Positions 1-5,276 of a DNA stretch of 5,276 nt are shown here, piece by piece. Source of the DNA: Actinomycetota bacterium (lineage in GTDB: Bacteria; Actinomycetota; Acidimicrobiia; Acidimicrobiales; Microtrichaceae); the NCBI GenBank assembly GCA_018268735.1, contig JAFDWA010000149.1:1-5276 (forward strand), read 5' to 3'. The notes beneath the pieces were generated by a model, which had not been told where the DNA came from, made no database searches, and was given only the letters and a program-made list of their open reading frames with translations. The translations under genes were made by a program, and so were the position numbers. The first letter of the stretch is position 1. Each line of letters begins with the position of its first letter.

Positions 1-435
1 CGCGAGCGAAGCGAACGCCAGCACCTGGGACAGACCGATCGTCGCCACCGTCATGACCAGGCGGGGGGAGCGGTAGAACCGGCGGATCACCAGCACGTCG
101 GCGAGCACACCGGTCAGGACGGCAGCAGCGAGGCCGGCGACGACGCCCAGCAGCCACGGCAGGCCGGCGAGCGTGATGAGCAGCACCGCCAACGTGGCGG
201 GGAACGCGCCGAGGTCGCCCTGCGCGAAGTTGATGACCCGGTTCGCCCGCCAGATCAGCGCGAGGCCGACAGCTCCGAGCGCGCCGAGGAGCCCGAGGAT
301 CAACCCCGACAGCACCGCGCCCGACGGCATCGGGAACCAGATCTGCTGCACCGCCACGACGAGGACCGCCGGGCCGAGCACCCGCGACGCCGAGGCCACC
401 CGCGGCGCCACCGCAGAGCTCGACCGGGCCGTCAA
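1..435 (-). CDS. livH: Branched-chain amino acid ABC transporter permease, LivH type (N-terminal part, runs off left edge)
   Basis: This is an inner-membrane permease subunit of the branched-chain amino acid (HAAT) ABC importer family, which passes substrate from a periplasmic-type binding protein to the cytoplasm. The visible 145 residues carry the family hallmark WRANRVINFAQGDLGAF at about residues 62-78. It is preceded by a hydrophobic helix (SGLILGLLGALGAVGLALI, about 43-61) and followed by two more helices (about 79-117). Next comes RRFYRSPRLVMTVATIGLSQ (about 118-137), also typical of LivH. Residues 19-34 form an additional hydrophobic stretch before the usual LivH start. The start is uncertain: GGGGAGG at 441-447 lies 5 nt before TTG at 435 and only 2 nt before GTG at 438, so I prefer TTG. 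An in-frame ATG at 330 would remove the extra N-terminal helix. The family is clear, but the substrate is not (amino acids, urea and amides are all known). The protein may be a fusion with LivM or an ATPase, and the C-terminus is outside the window. Confidence 0.85.
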   Translation of the reverse strand, partial: MTARSSSAVAPRVASASRVLGPAVLVVAVQQIWFPMPSGAVLSGLILGLLGALGAVGLALIWRANRVINFAQGDLGAFPATLAVLLITLAGLPWLLGVVAGLAAAVLTGVLADVLVIRRFYRSPRLVMTVATIGLSQVLAFASLA

Positions 436-440
436 CACGA

Positions 441-447
441 CCTCCCC
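441..447 (-). promoter_or_regulatory. Ribosome binding site of the LivH-type gene
   Basis: On the minus strand this reads GGGGAGG, a strong Shine-Dalgarno sequence. It sits 5 nt from the TTG at 435 and 2 nt from the GTG at 438. The spacing favours the TTG, even though GTG is the commoner start codon. It also argues against the shorter ATG start at 330. Confidence 0.55.
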
Positions 448-480
448 GGCGTGGTTGCCCGCTCTCCGCTCACCGGTCCC

Positions 481-510
481 CCGTCGATCCGACCCGCTCG
501 ACGGATCGGA
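481..510. repeat. Overlapping inverted repeats upstream of the LivH-type gene
   Basis: Two perfect 7-bp inverted repeats overlap here. CGATCCG (485-491) pairs with CGGATCG (502-508), and CCGTCGA (481-487) pairs with TCGACGG (498-504). Each has a 10-nt spacer, so only one can form at a time. CGACCCG also recurs directly at 490-496 and 513-519. The element lies about 45 to 75 bp upstream of the permease start, in non-coding DNA. A dimeric-repressor operator or an mRNA leader structure would fit. In sequence this GC-rich, chance repeats of this size are also possible. Confidence 0.35.
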
Positions 511-574
511 CGCGACCCGATCTGTCCGAGCGAGAGCTCTCGGCCCTTCTCCCGCCACGTGCCCGACCCCCCGT

Positions 575-597
575 CGGTGACGTGACAGCCGTCACCG
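575..597. promoter_or_regulatory. Perfect 8-bp dyad, candidate operator or terminator stem
   Basis: CGGTGACG (575-582) and CGTCACCG (590-597) are perfect inverted repeats separated by 7 nt. On the minus strand the dyad overlaps a TACGGT hexamer (599-594) that fits the actinobacterial -10 pattern TANNNT. A start site from it would fall inside the dyad, the usual geometry for a repressor site. No convincing -35 element is visible. The leader to the permease gene would then be about 150 nt. No T-rich tract follows on the minus strand, so it is not a classical terminator. A shorter competing stem, CCGAC/GTCGG (563-567 with 573-577), overlaps it. Confidence 0.35.
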
Positions 598-627
598 TAG
601 ACCGATTGCACCCGGCTCTGGGCAGAT

Positions 628-656
628 GGGCTCGGAAGCCCCGGCGGTCACGCCGG
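628..656 (-). terminator. Tandem hairpins at the 3' end of the FAAL gene, possible U-less terminator
   Basis: Two adjacent perfect stems share one base. CCGGCG (641-646) pairs with CGCCGG (651-656) around a 4-nt loop, and GGGCT (628-632) pairs with AGCCC (637-641) around a 4-nt loop. The FAAL stop codon (650-648) lies inside the loop of the first stem. Neither hairpin is followed by a T tract on the minus strand. Tail-less hairpins are common at actinobacterial gene ends, but whether they terminate transcription varies. The stems could instead protect the mRNA 3' end. Confidence 0.35.
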
Positions 657-2321
657 ATCGAGCGTCGCGAGCCGGCCGGCGAGGTGCTGCGAACGACACG
701 CGGATCGCTGCAGCTTGCCCGAGGAGGTCTTCGGGACTGATCCAGGCTCCACGAGGACGACCTCCTTTGGAGGGATCCCCACCGACTCGGTGACCCGACG
801 GCTGATCTCCTTGCGGAGCTCGTCGTGACCGACCGCCTTCGTCTCCGCGACCACCACGATGCTCTGCGCGCCCTGACGGCCGTCGACGCCGAAGGCGATC
901 ACGTTCCCGGTGCGCACGCCGTCGACGTCGCCGACGACCTTCTCGATGTCCTGCGGGTAGACGTTGCGGCCACCGACGATGATCACGTCCTTGATCCGTC
1001 CGCAGATCACGAGCTCCCCACCCACCGTGTACGCGAGGTCACCGGTGTTGAGCCAGCCGTCGGTGATCAGCTCGGCCGTCGCCTCCGGCTGGTGGTAGTA
1101 GCCCGTCGTGAGCGAGTTGCCGGAGATCCTCAGCTCGCCCACCTGGCGCTCGCCGCAGCGCTCCGACGTGCTCGGATCGACGATCTCGATCTCGAGGCCC
1201 GGAACCGGCGATCCCAGCAGCGCCAACTCGGTGGAGCCCTCGGCGTCGACGTCGACGGGCACCGCACGGTGCTCCACCTCGAGCGCGACGCGGTCGACCA
1301 CATCGGTCCTCAGCCCCTTGCCGGGAGCCGGGAAGCACCCGGCGATGCACACCTCGGCCATCCCGAACGCGGGGAACGCGCTCCGGGGGTCGAGCCCGAA
1401 GCGCTCGCCGGCCTCGAAGAACCGACGGAACGTGGGTGCATCGATCGGTTCGGCACCGTTGAGGAACAGCCGGACCTGCGACAGCTGCAGGTCCTCGTCG
1501 GTCCGCTTCAGCGCACGCGTCGCCAGGGCATACGAGAAGTTCGGCCCCGCCGAGGCCGTGCCACCGAAGTCCGACAGCCATCGCAACCATCGGATCGGCC
1601 TCGCGAGGAAGTCCTGCGGCGCGCCCTGGACGAGCGAGGTGTCCTTCGTCATCGGGATCGTCAGGAGACCGATCAGGCCCATGTCGTGGTAGAGCGGCAG
1701 CCAGCTCACGATGCGCTCGTCGTGGGACAGCGCTGCGGCAGTCCACGCGCCGTCGAGGTTGTGGCAGATGTTCTCGTGCGGGAGCATCACCCCCTTCGGC
1801 TCCGAGGTCGACCCAGAGGTGAACTGCAGCACGGCGAGCGCTGACGGGTCGGTGTCGGGCCGGAGGTAGTCGTCGGCGACCGGTGCGTCGTCGGCGAACA
1901 GCTCGTCGAGCCCGATGAACGGCGGGTCGCCCGGCACAGGCTCCACGAACCCGGCGAGCTGGCTGTCGATCACGACCACCTTCGAGTCGGCACGTCGGAT
2001 CCGGTTGCGCGTCTGGTCGATGAACTCCTCGAGCGCACCCATCCGCATCGGCAGCGGCATGGTGACGAGCGCGGCGCCGGTCAACCAGATCGCCTGGATC
2101 GTCGTGACGAGCCGTCGGGTGGTGGGACCGAGCAGCGCGACGTGGTCACCAGGGCGGACACCACGCGCCTGCAGCCCCGCAGCGACTGCCCGAGCCTCGA
2201 GGTGCAGCTGCGCCCAGCTCATCGTCTCGTGATCGTCACCGGCGACGAAGGTGACCGCTCCGCCGCCACGATCGGCGACGGACTCGATGCGGGAGATCAG
2301 GGAGAGCTCTTCGGACGACAC
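648..2321 (-). CDS. Fatty-acyl-AMP ligase (FAAL), FadD family
   Basis: This is a member of the ANL adenylate-forming superfamily. FAALs use ATP to convert a fatty acid to acyl-AMP, usually handed to an acyl carrier protein or polyketide synthase rather than to CoA. The 557 residues contain the core motifs in order: A3 QFTSGSTSEPKG (166-177), SWLPLYHDMGLIG (206-218), GPNFSYALA (259-267), LNGAEPI (287-293), A5 FGMAE (319-323), A7 NTGDLA (425-430), A8 GRIKDVIIVGGRNVYPQDIE (441-460), and A10 PKTSSGK ending in the catalytic Lys536. The NVYPQDIE wording and the extra segment after FGMAE (about 336-373, containing VDRVALE) are typical of FAALs rather than acyl-CoA ligases. Length is near the usual 550-600. 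The GTG start at 2321 is the first standard start after an in-frame stop at 2357-2355, and its ribosome site is weak (a G run about 11 nt upstream). leuS ends 44 bp upstream, so co-transcription is likely. No carrier protein or synthase lies nearby. A CoA ligase is the less likely alternative. Confidence 0.88.
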   Translation of the reverse strand: MSSEELSLISRIESVADRGGGAVTFVAGDDHETMSWAQLHLEARAVAAGLQARGVRPGDHVALLGPTTRRLVTTIQAIWLTGAALVTMPLPMRMGALEEFIDQTRNRIRRADSKVVVIDSQLAGFVEPVPGDPPFIGLDELFADDAPVADDYLRPDTDPSALAVLQFTSGSTSEPKGVMLPHENICHNLDGAWTAAALSHDERIVSWLPLYHDMGLIGLLTIPMTKDTSLVQGAPQDFLARPIRWLRWLSDFGGTASAGPNFSYALATRALKRTDEDLQLSQVRLFLNGAEPIDAPTFRRFFEAGERFGLDPRSAFPAFGMAEVCIAGCFPAPGKGLRTDVVDRVALEVEHRAVPVDVDAEGSTELALLGSPVPGLEIEIVDPSTSERCGERQVGELRISGNSLTTGYYHQPEATAELITDGWLNTGDLAYTVGGELVICGRIKDVIIVGGRNVYPQDIEKVVGDVDGVRTGNVIAFGVDGRQGAQSIVVVAETKAVGHDELRKEISRRVTESVGIPPKEVVLVEPGSVPKTSSGKLQRSACRSQHLAGRLATLDPA

Positions 2322-2365
2322 AGCTGGTTCGGCCCCCAGGAGGTGCAGCAGAGATTAGGCGTGGG

Positions 2366-4915
2366 TCACGGGACGATGTTCACGAGCTTCGGTGCACGAA
2401 CGATCACCTTACGGGGCGGATGGCCGTCGAGCATCGACCGGATCCTGTCCGATCGCATCGCTGCGGCCTCGCACGTCGCGTCGTCCGCCGTGATCGGGAC
2501 CTCGATCCGGTCCCGAACCTTGCCGGCCACCTGGACGACCATCGTGACCGTGTCCTCGACGAGCATGGTCGGGTCGGCCACGGGCCAGGCCTCGACGTGG
2601 ACGTGACGACCCGGCCGGCCTTCGTGCTCGCCGCGACGTGCCCAGAGCTCGGCGCACACGTGCGGCGCGGCCGGAGCGAGGAGCAGCAGCAGCGTGTCCA
2701 CGGCCTCGTGGAGCGTCGCAGCGTGAGGGCCGGCGTCGGACTGGACGTAGCGGTAGAGGTCGTTGACGAACGCCATCGCCCGCGCGACCGCGACGTTGTA
2801 CGACCAGCGATCGAAGGCGTCGGTGACCTGTTCGACCAGGCGATGGACAGCGCGCAGGAGCGCGTCGTCCTCCGCTGTTCGCTCACCTGCTCGTCCTTCG
2901 CCGAGGAGATCCGATCCGGGGACGGCGATCCGCCAGACCCGGTGCAGGAAGCGACTGCAGCCCTCGAGGCCGACGTCCTCCCAGTCGACGTCCTCCTCGG
3001 GCGGCTTGACTGCGAGGTGAGCGAGCCGCAACGTGTCGGCCCCGAACGTGTCGATGATCTGCTCGGGGGCGACGAGGTTTCCCTTCGACTTCGACATCTT
3101 CGTCCCGTCGAGGCGGATCATCCCCTGCGTGAACAACCGGGTGAACGGCTCTCGGAGGTCCGACGGCACGATCCCCAGGTCCGACAGCGCCTTCGTGAAG
3201 AACCGGGCGTACATGAGGTGCAGCACGGCGTGCTCGGCACCGCCGATGTACTGATCGACGGGCATCCAGGAGCCGACCGCTGCCTGGGAGAACGGCGCAT
3301 CCGCGCTCCACGGGTCGCAGAAGCGCAGGAAGTACCACGACGAGTCGACGAACGTGTCCATCGTGTCGGTCTCCCGGGTGGCAGGTCCGCCGCAGTCGGG
3401 GCACGTCGTGTGCAGGAAGCCCTCGTGGAACCGCAACGGCGACTGTCCGGTCGGGCGGAACTCCACGTCGTCGGGCGCCAGCACCGGCAGCTCGTCGAGC
3501 GGCACCGGGCGCGGACCGCAGCTGCTGCAGTACACGATCGGGATGGGACACCCCCAGAAGCGCTGGCGGGAGACGAGCCAGTCGCGCAGGCGGAAGTTCA
3601 CCTTCCGCTCGCCCCGGCCCTCGGCCTCCAGCCATTCGATCGCTCGGTCCTTCGCCGTCGACACGTCCATGCCGTTGAGGTCCGGGCCCGGGACGGTCCT
3701 GGGATCGACGGGCGAGCTGGTGTGCACACCCGCACCGGAGTACGCCTCGCCGACCCATCCATCGGGCCGTTCGACCGTCTCGATGATCGGCAGCCCGAAG
3801 GTCGTGGCGAAGTCCCAGTCACGCTGGTCCTCGCCCGGGACCGCCATCACCGCACCGGTGCCGTAGGTCGCGAGGACGTAGTCGGCGAGGTACACCGGGA
3901 CCGGTGCTCCGGTGAACGGGTTTCGAGCGTACGCGCCGGTGAAGCACCCGCGATCGGCGAGTGCGCCATCGGTGGAGAGACGATCGACCTCCGAGGTGTT
4001 GCGGACGCGATCGACGAACTCGTCCACTGCTGCGCGACGGTCCTCGGTGGTGATCACACCCACGATCGGGTGCTCCGGGGCCACGACGCAGAACGTCATC
4101 CCGTAGCTGGTGTCGGGTCGGGTCGTGAACACCCTGATGCTCGCAGCTCCGGCTCGGCCCCCCGGCACCTGTCCGTCGGCGTCGACCAAGGCCATCTCGA
4201 ACTCGGCGCCCTCGGACCGGCCGATCCAGTTGCGCTGCTGGGTGACGACCCGTTCGGGCCACTGCACGAGCTCCAGGTCGTCGAGCAGCGCCTGCGCGTA
4301 GTCCGTGATCCGCAGATACCACTGCTCCAGGTCACGACGCTCGACGACATCACCGGATCTGTCGCAGCGCCCGTCGACGACCTGCTCGTTGGCGAGCACC
4401 GTCTGACATCCCGGACACCAGTTGACCGGTGCAGCCTTGCGATAGGCGAGCCCGGCGTCGAACAGCTGCAGGAAGATCCACTGGGACCAGTGGATGTAGT
4501 CGGGGCTGTGGCTCTTGACCTCCCGTCGCCAGTCGTACACACCACCGATGCGCGTGATCGAGCTCCGCAGCATCTCGATCCGCTCATCGGTGAAGGTGCG
4601 AGGGTGGATGCCGGTGTTGATGGCGGCGTTCTCCGCCGGCAGCCCGAAGCTGTCGAACCCCATCGGGGACAGGACCGCCTCGCCCTGCATTGTCCGGTAC
4701 CGGGTCAGCAGGTCCCCGAAGGTGTAGTTGCGGACATGACCCATGTGCGCAGCACCCGAGGGATACGGATACATGCACAGCACGTAGCTGCGCGGACGTG
4801 GATCGTCGTTGTCGACCTCGTAGGTGCCGTGCTCACGCCAGTAGGCCTGCCAGTGCGGTTCGATCACCTGCGGCTCGTACGACGGGGGAAGCGCGCCAGT
4901 CGCAGCATCGGACAT
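2366..4915 (-). CDS. leuS: Leucine--tRNA ligase (leucyl-tRNA synthetase)
   Basis: This cytoplasmic class Ia aminoacyl-tRNA synthetase charges tRNA-Leu with leucine using ATP and edits mischarged products. The 849 residues show the HIGH-type signature HMGH (57-60), the WIGRSEGAEFEM block (230-241), the CP1 editing domain with the threonine-rich TTRPDTSYG (264-272) and AVPGEDQRD (358-366), the class I core RDWLVSRQRFWGCPIP (444-459), KMSKS (606-610), the alpha-helical anticodon-binding domain (about 690-760) and the canonical C-terminal KLVNIVP. Asp366 matches the conserved editing aspartate. Zinc site 1 has Cys167, Cys170 and Cys184 but Ser187 at the fourth position. The second cysteine cluster is complete (463, 466, 505, 508). 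I start at ATG 4915 because the conserved N-terminus follows directly and TACGAT (4927-4922) sits where it would make a leaderless mRNA. A start at 4969 would add 18 non-conserved residues and overlap that promoter. The FAAL gene follows 44 bp downstream. Confidence 0.97.
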   Translation of the reverse strand: MSDAATGALPPSYEPQVIEPHWQAYWREHGTYEVDNDDPRPRSYVLCMYPYPSGAAHMGHVRNYTFGDLLTRYRTMQGEAVLSPMGFDSFGLPAENAAINTGIHPRTFTDERIEMLRSSITRIGGVYDWRREVKSHSPDYIHWSQWIFLQLFDAGLAYRKAAPVNWCPGCQTVLANEQVVDGRCDRSGDVVERRDLEQWYLRITDYAQALLDDLELVQWPERVVTQQRNWIGRSEGAEFEMALVDADGQVPGGRAGAASIRVFTTRPDTSYGMTFCVVAPEHPIVGVITTEDRRAAVDEFVDRVRNTSEVDRLSTDGALADRGCFTGAYARNPFTGAPVPVYLADYVLATYGTGAVMAVPGEDQRDWDFATTFGLPIIETVERPDGWVGEAYSGAGVHTSSPVDPRTVPGPDLNGMDVSTAKDRAIEWLEAEGRGERKVNFRLRDWLVSRQRFWGCPIPIVYCSSCGPRPVPLDELPVLAPDDVEFRPTGQSPLRFHEGFLHTTCPDCGGPATRETDTMDTFVDSSWYFLRFCDPWSADAPFSQAAVGSWMPVDQYIGGAEHAVLHLMYARFFTKALSDLGIVPSDLREPFTRLFTQGMIRLDGTKMSKSKGNLVAPEQIIDTFGADTLRLAHLAVKPPEEDVDWEDVGLEGCSRFLHRVWRIAVPGSDLLGEGRAGERTAEDDALLRAVHRLVEQVTDAFDRWSYNVAVARAMAFVNDLYRYVQSDAGPHAATLHEAVDTLLLLLAPAAPHVCAELWARRGEHEGRPGRHVHVEAWPVADPTMLVEDTVTMVVQVAGKVRDRIEVPITADDATCEAAAMRSDRIRSMLDGHPPRKVIVRAPKLVNIVP

Positions 4916-4927
4916 GGCCGCATCGTA
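4916..4927 (-). promoter_or_regulatory. leuS -10 element (leaderless start)
   Basis: On the minus strand TACGAT (4927-4922) is followed by 6 nt and then the leuS ATG at 4915. A start site 7 nt after the hexamer would be the A of the ATG, so the mRNA would be leaderless. No Shine-Dalgarno sequence precedes the ATG, which fits. The -35 region is poor (TTCTCG at 4952-4947 is the nearest candidate, spacer 19). A leaderless start leaves no room for a T-box or leader-peptide attenuator. Confidence 0.55.
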
Positions 4928-4964
4928 CCGACGCGCCAGGCGCTGCCGAGAACTGCCCCGTCGA

Positions 4965-4994
4965 TTCACGACGTCCGGACCCGCCGACTACAGT
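4965..4994 (+). promoter_or_regulatory. Promoter of the tRNA-Ala gene
   Basis: TTCACG (4965-4970, 4 of 6 matches to TTGACA) and TACAGT (4989-4994, fits TANNNT) are separated by 18 bp. Transcription would start near 5001, a few bases before the mature tRNA 5' end at 5006, leaving a short leader for RNase P. It is divergent from the leuS promoter, with the two -10 hexamers about 60 bp apart. Confidence 0.6.
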
Positions 4995-5005
4995 GACCGC
5001 CTCAC

Positions 5006-5078
5006 GGGGCCGTAGCTCAGTTGGGAGAGCGCTTCCATGGCATGGAAGAGGTCGTGGGTTCGATTCCCATCGGCTCCA
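5006..5078 (+). tRNA. tRNA-Ala (anticodon GGC)
   Basis: A full cloverleaf folds from these 73 nt. The acceptor stem is GGGGCCG (5006-5012) with CGGCTCC (5071-5077), followed by discriminator A at 5078. The D arm is GCTC/GAGC (5015-5018, 5027-5030). The anticodon stem is CTTCC/GGAAG around the loop ATGGCAT, which places anticodon GGC at 5039-5041 after the conserved U33. The T arm is GTGGG/CCCAT around TTCGATT. The third acceptor pair is G-U (5008 with 5075), the G3-U70 identity element recognised by alanyl-tRNA synthetase, so identity is supported twice. It reads GCC codons (and GCU by wobble). The 3' CCA is not encoded (CCG follows) and must be added enzymatically. Confidence 0.97.
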
Positions 5079-5138
5079 CCGAGCAGCGAGTGGTGCAGCC
5101 GCGCCGTCCGCATGGCGCACGGCTTGCGACATCCACCC

Positions 5139-5167
5139 TTGAAACGCGCCGCGATCTCCCCTAGACC
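5139..5167 (+). promoter_or_regulatory. Candidate promoter of the lipoprotein gene
   Basis: TTGAAA (5139-5144, 5 of 6 matches to TTGACA) and TAGACC (5162-5167) are separated by 17 bp. The -10 is weak because it lacks the final T. Transcription would start near 5174, about 20 nt before the start codon. The rest of the 115-bp gap after the tRNA holds only weak hairpins (for example GCCGT/ACGGC, 5103-5107 with 5119-5123) and no convincing terminator. Confidence 0.35.
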
Positions 5168-5180
5168 GACGACAGGACTC

Positions 5181-5187
5181 GGAGGGG
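5181..5187 (+). promoter_or_regulatory. Ribosome binding site of the lipoprotein gene
   Basis: GGAGGGG lies 6 nt before the ATG at 5194. It is a strong, well-spaced Shine-Dalgarno sequence and fixes the start of the downstream partial gene. Confidence 0.7.
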
Positions 5188-5193
5188 AAGCTC

Positions 5194-5276
5194 ATGGGTG
5201 CTCGTCGTCATCGATGGACCGCGCCGTTGGCACTGGTCGCCGGCCTCACGCTCGTCGCGGCGGCCTGCACGCCGCC
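5194..5276 (+). CDS. Putative lipoprotein, N-terminal signal only (runs off right edge)
   Basis: Only 27 complete codons are present. They encode a textbook lipoprotein signal peptide: a basic n-region MGARRHRW (1-8), a hydrophobic core PLALVAGLTLV (11-21) and a lipobox-like VAAAC with Cys25 as the expected lipidated residue. Ala at position -3 is allowed but less common than Leu or Val. The mature protein begins CTP and then leaves the window, so its function cannot be assigned. Exported binding proteins, enzymes and structural lipoproteins all fit. The strong ribosome site just upstream supports the start. The region is non-coding on the other strand, since the minus-strand frame crossing it is a tRNA-antisense artefact. 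Confidence 0.7.
   Translation, partial: MGARRHRWTAPLALVAGLTLVAAACTP

Noticed and set aside
173..580. A 135-codon plus-strand frame over the left end
   Set aside because: It lies opposite the LivH-type permease and its leader. Its composition is Ala/Pro/Arg/Thr low-complexity with no domain, whereas the minus strand gives a clear membrane protein.
825..1844. A 339-codon open frame on the plus strand opposite the FAAL gene
   Set aside because: Same antisense GC-bias effect. It has low-complexity Arg/Asp/Val-rich composition and no motif, and the FAAL motifs on the minus strand account for the sequence.
2420..4996. An 858-codon open frame on the plus strand opposite nearly all of leuS
   Set aside because: It mirrors leuS in the antisense frame. 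GC-rich third positions remove stop codons from that frame. The product is rich in Arg, Asp, Val and His with no recognisable domain, while leuS on the other strand is unambiguous.
5034..5048. Near-palindrome TTCCATGGCATGGAA
   Set aside because: It is the anticodon stem and loop of tRNA-Ala(GGC), whose loop ATGGCAT is normal for this tRNA, not an operator or recombination site.
5101..5123. Possible terminator hairpins after the tRNA
   Set aside because: The two candidate stems are only 5 bp with loops of 8-11 nt, compete with each other and lack a T tract.
5079..5193. Possible attachment site or integrated element after the tRNA 3' end
   Set aside because: No repeat of the tRNA 3' end and no integrase is visible. 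The downstream gene begins a normal lipoprotein with similar base composition.
4833..5195. A 120-codon minus-strand frame containing WESNPRPLPCHGSALPTELR
   Set aside because: This is the well-known spurious protein produced by translating the antisense of a tRNA gene. The peptide lies exactly over tRNA-Ala, and the rest overlaps the leuS promoter and start.

Overview
The window reads as ordinary chromosomal sequence from a high-GC actinobacterium. The support is strong G/C bias at third codon positions, GTG and possibly TTG starts, TANNNT-type -10 hexamers and a leaderless-looking gene start. The leucyl-tRNA synthetase is short (849 aa), unlike the roughly 950-aa enzymes of mycobacteria and streptomycetes. 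This makes a deeper-branching class such as Acidimicrobiia a reasonable guess, but it is inference from memory of family lengths, not a placement.

Layout, left to right. (1) Positions 1-435, minus strand: the N-terminal part of a LivH-type branched-chain amino acid ABC permease that runs off the left edge. (2) Positions 436-647: a 212-bp gap with several inverted repeats, including tandem hairpins at the end of the next gene and a perfect 8-bp dyad that could be an operator or terminator stem. (3) Positions 648-2321, minus strand: a complete fatty-acyl-AMP ligase (FAAL). (4) Positions 2366-4915, minus strand: complete leuS, 44 bp upstream of the FAAL and probably co-transcribed with it. (5) Positions 4916-5005: a 90-bp divergent promoter region. 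(6) Positions 5006-5078, plus strand: tRNA-Ala(GGC) with the G3-U70 identity pair. (7) Positions 5194-5276, plus strand: the start of a lipoprotein gene that runs off the right edge.

leuS and the tRNA-Ala gene serve translation. The FAAL activates fatty acids as acyl-adenylates, normally for transfer to an acyl carrier protein or polyketide synthase, but no such partner lies in the window. The permease belongs to amino-acid or amide uptake. No pathway clearly links the three minus-strand genes. I found no mobile element, CRISPR array, phage gene or recognisable new system. The points most worth checking are the divergent leaderless leuS/tRNA promoter pair, the eroded zinc site and His-to-Glu change in LeuRS, the isolated FAAL, and the unexplained dyads upstream of the permease gene.
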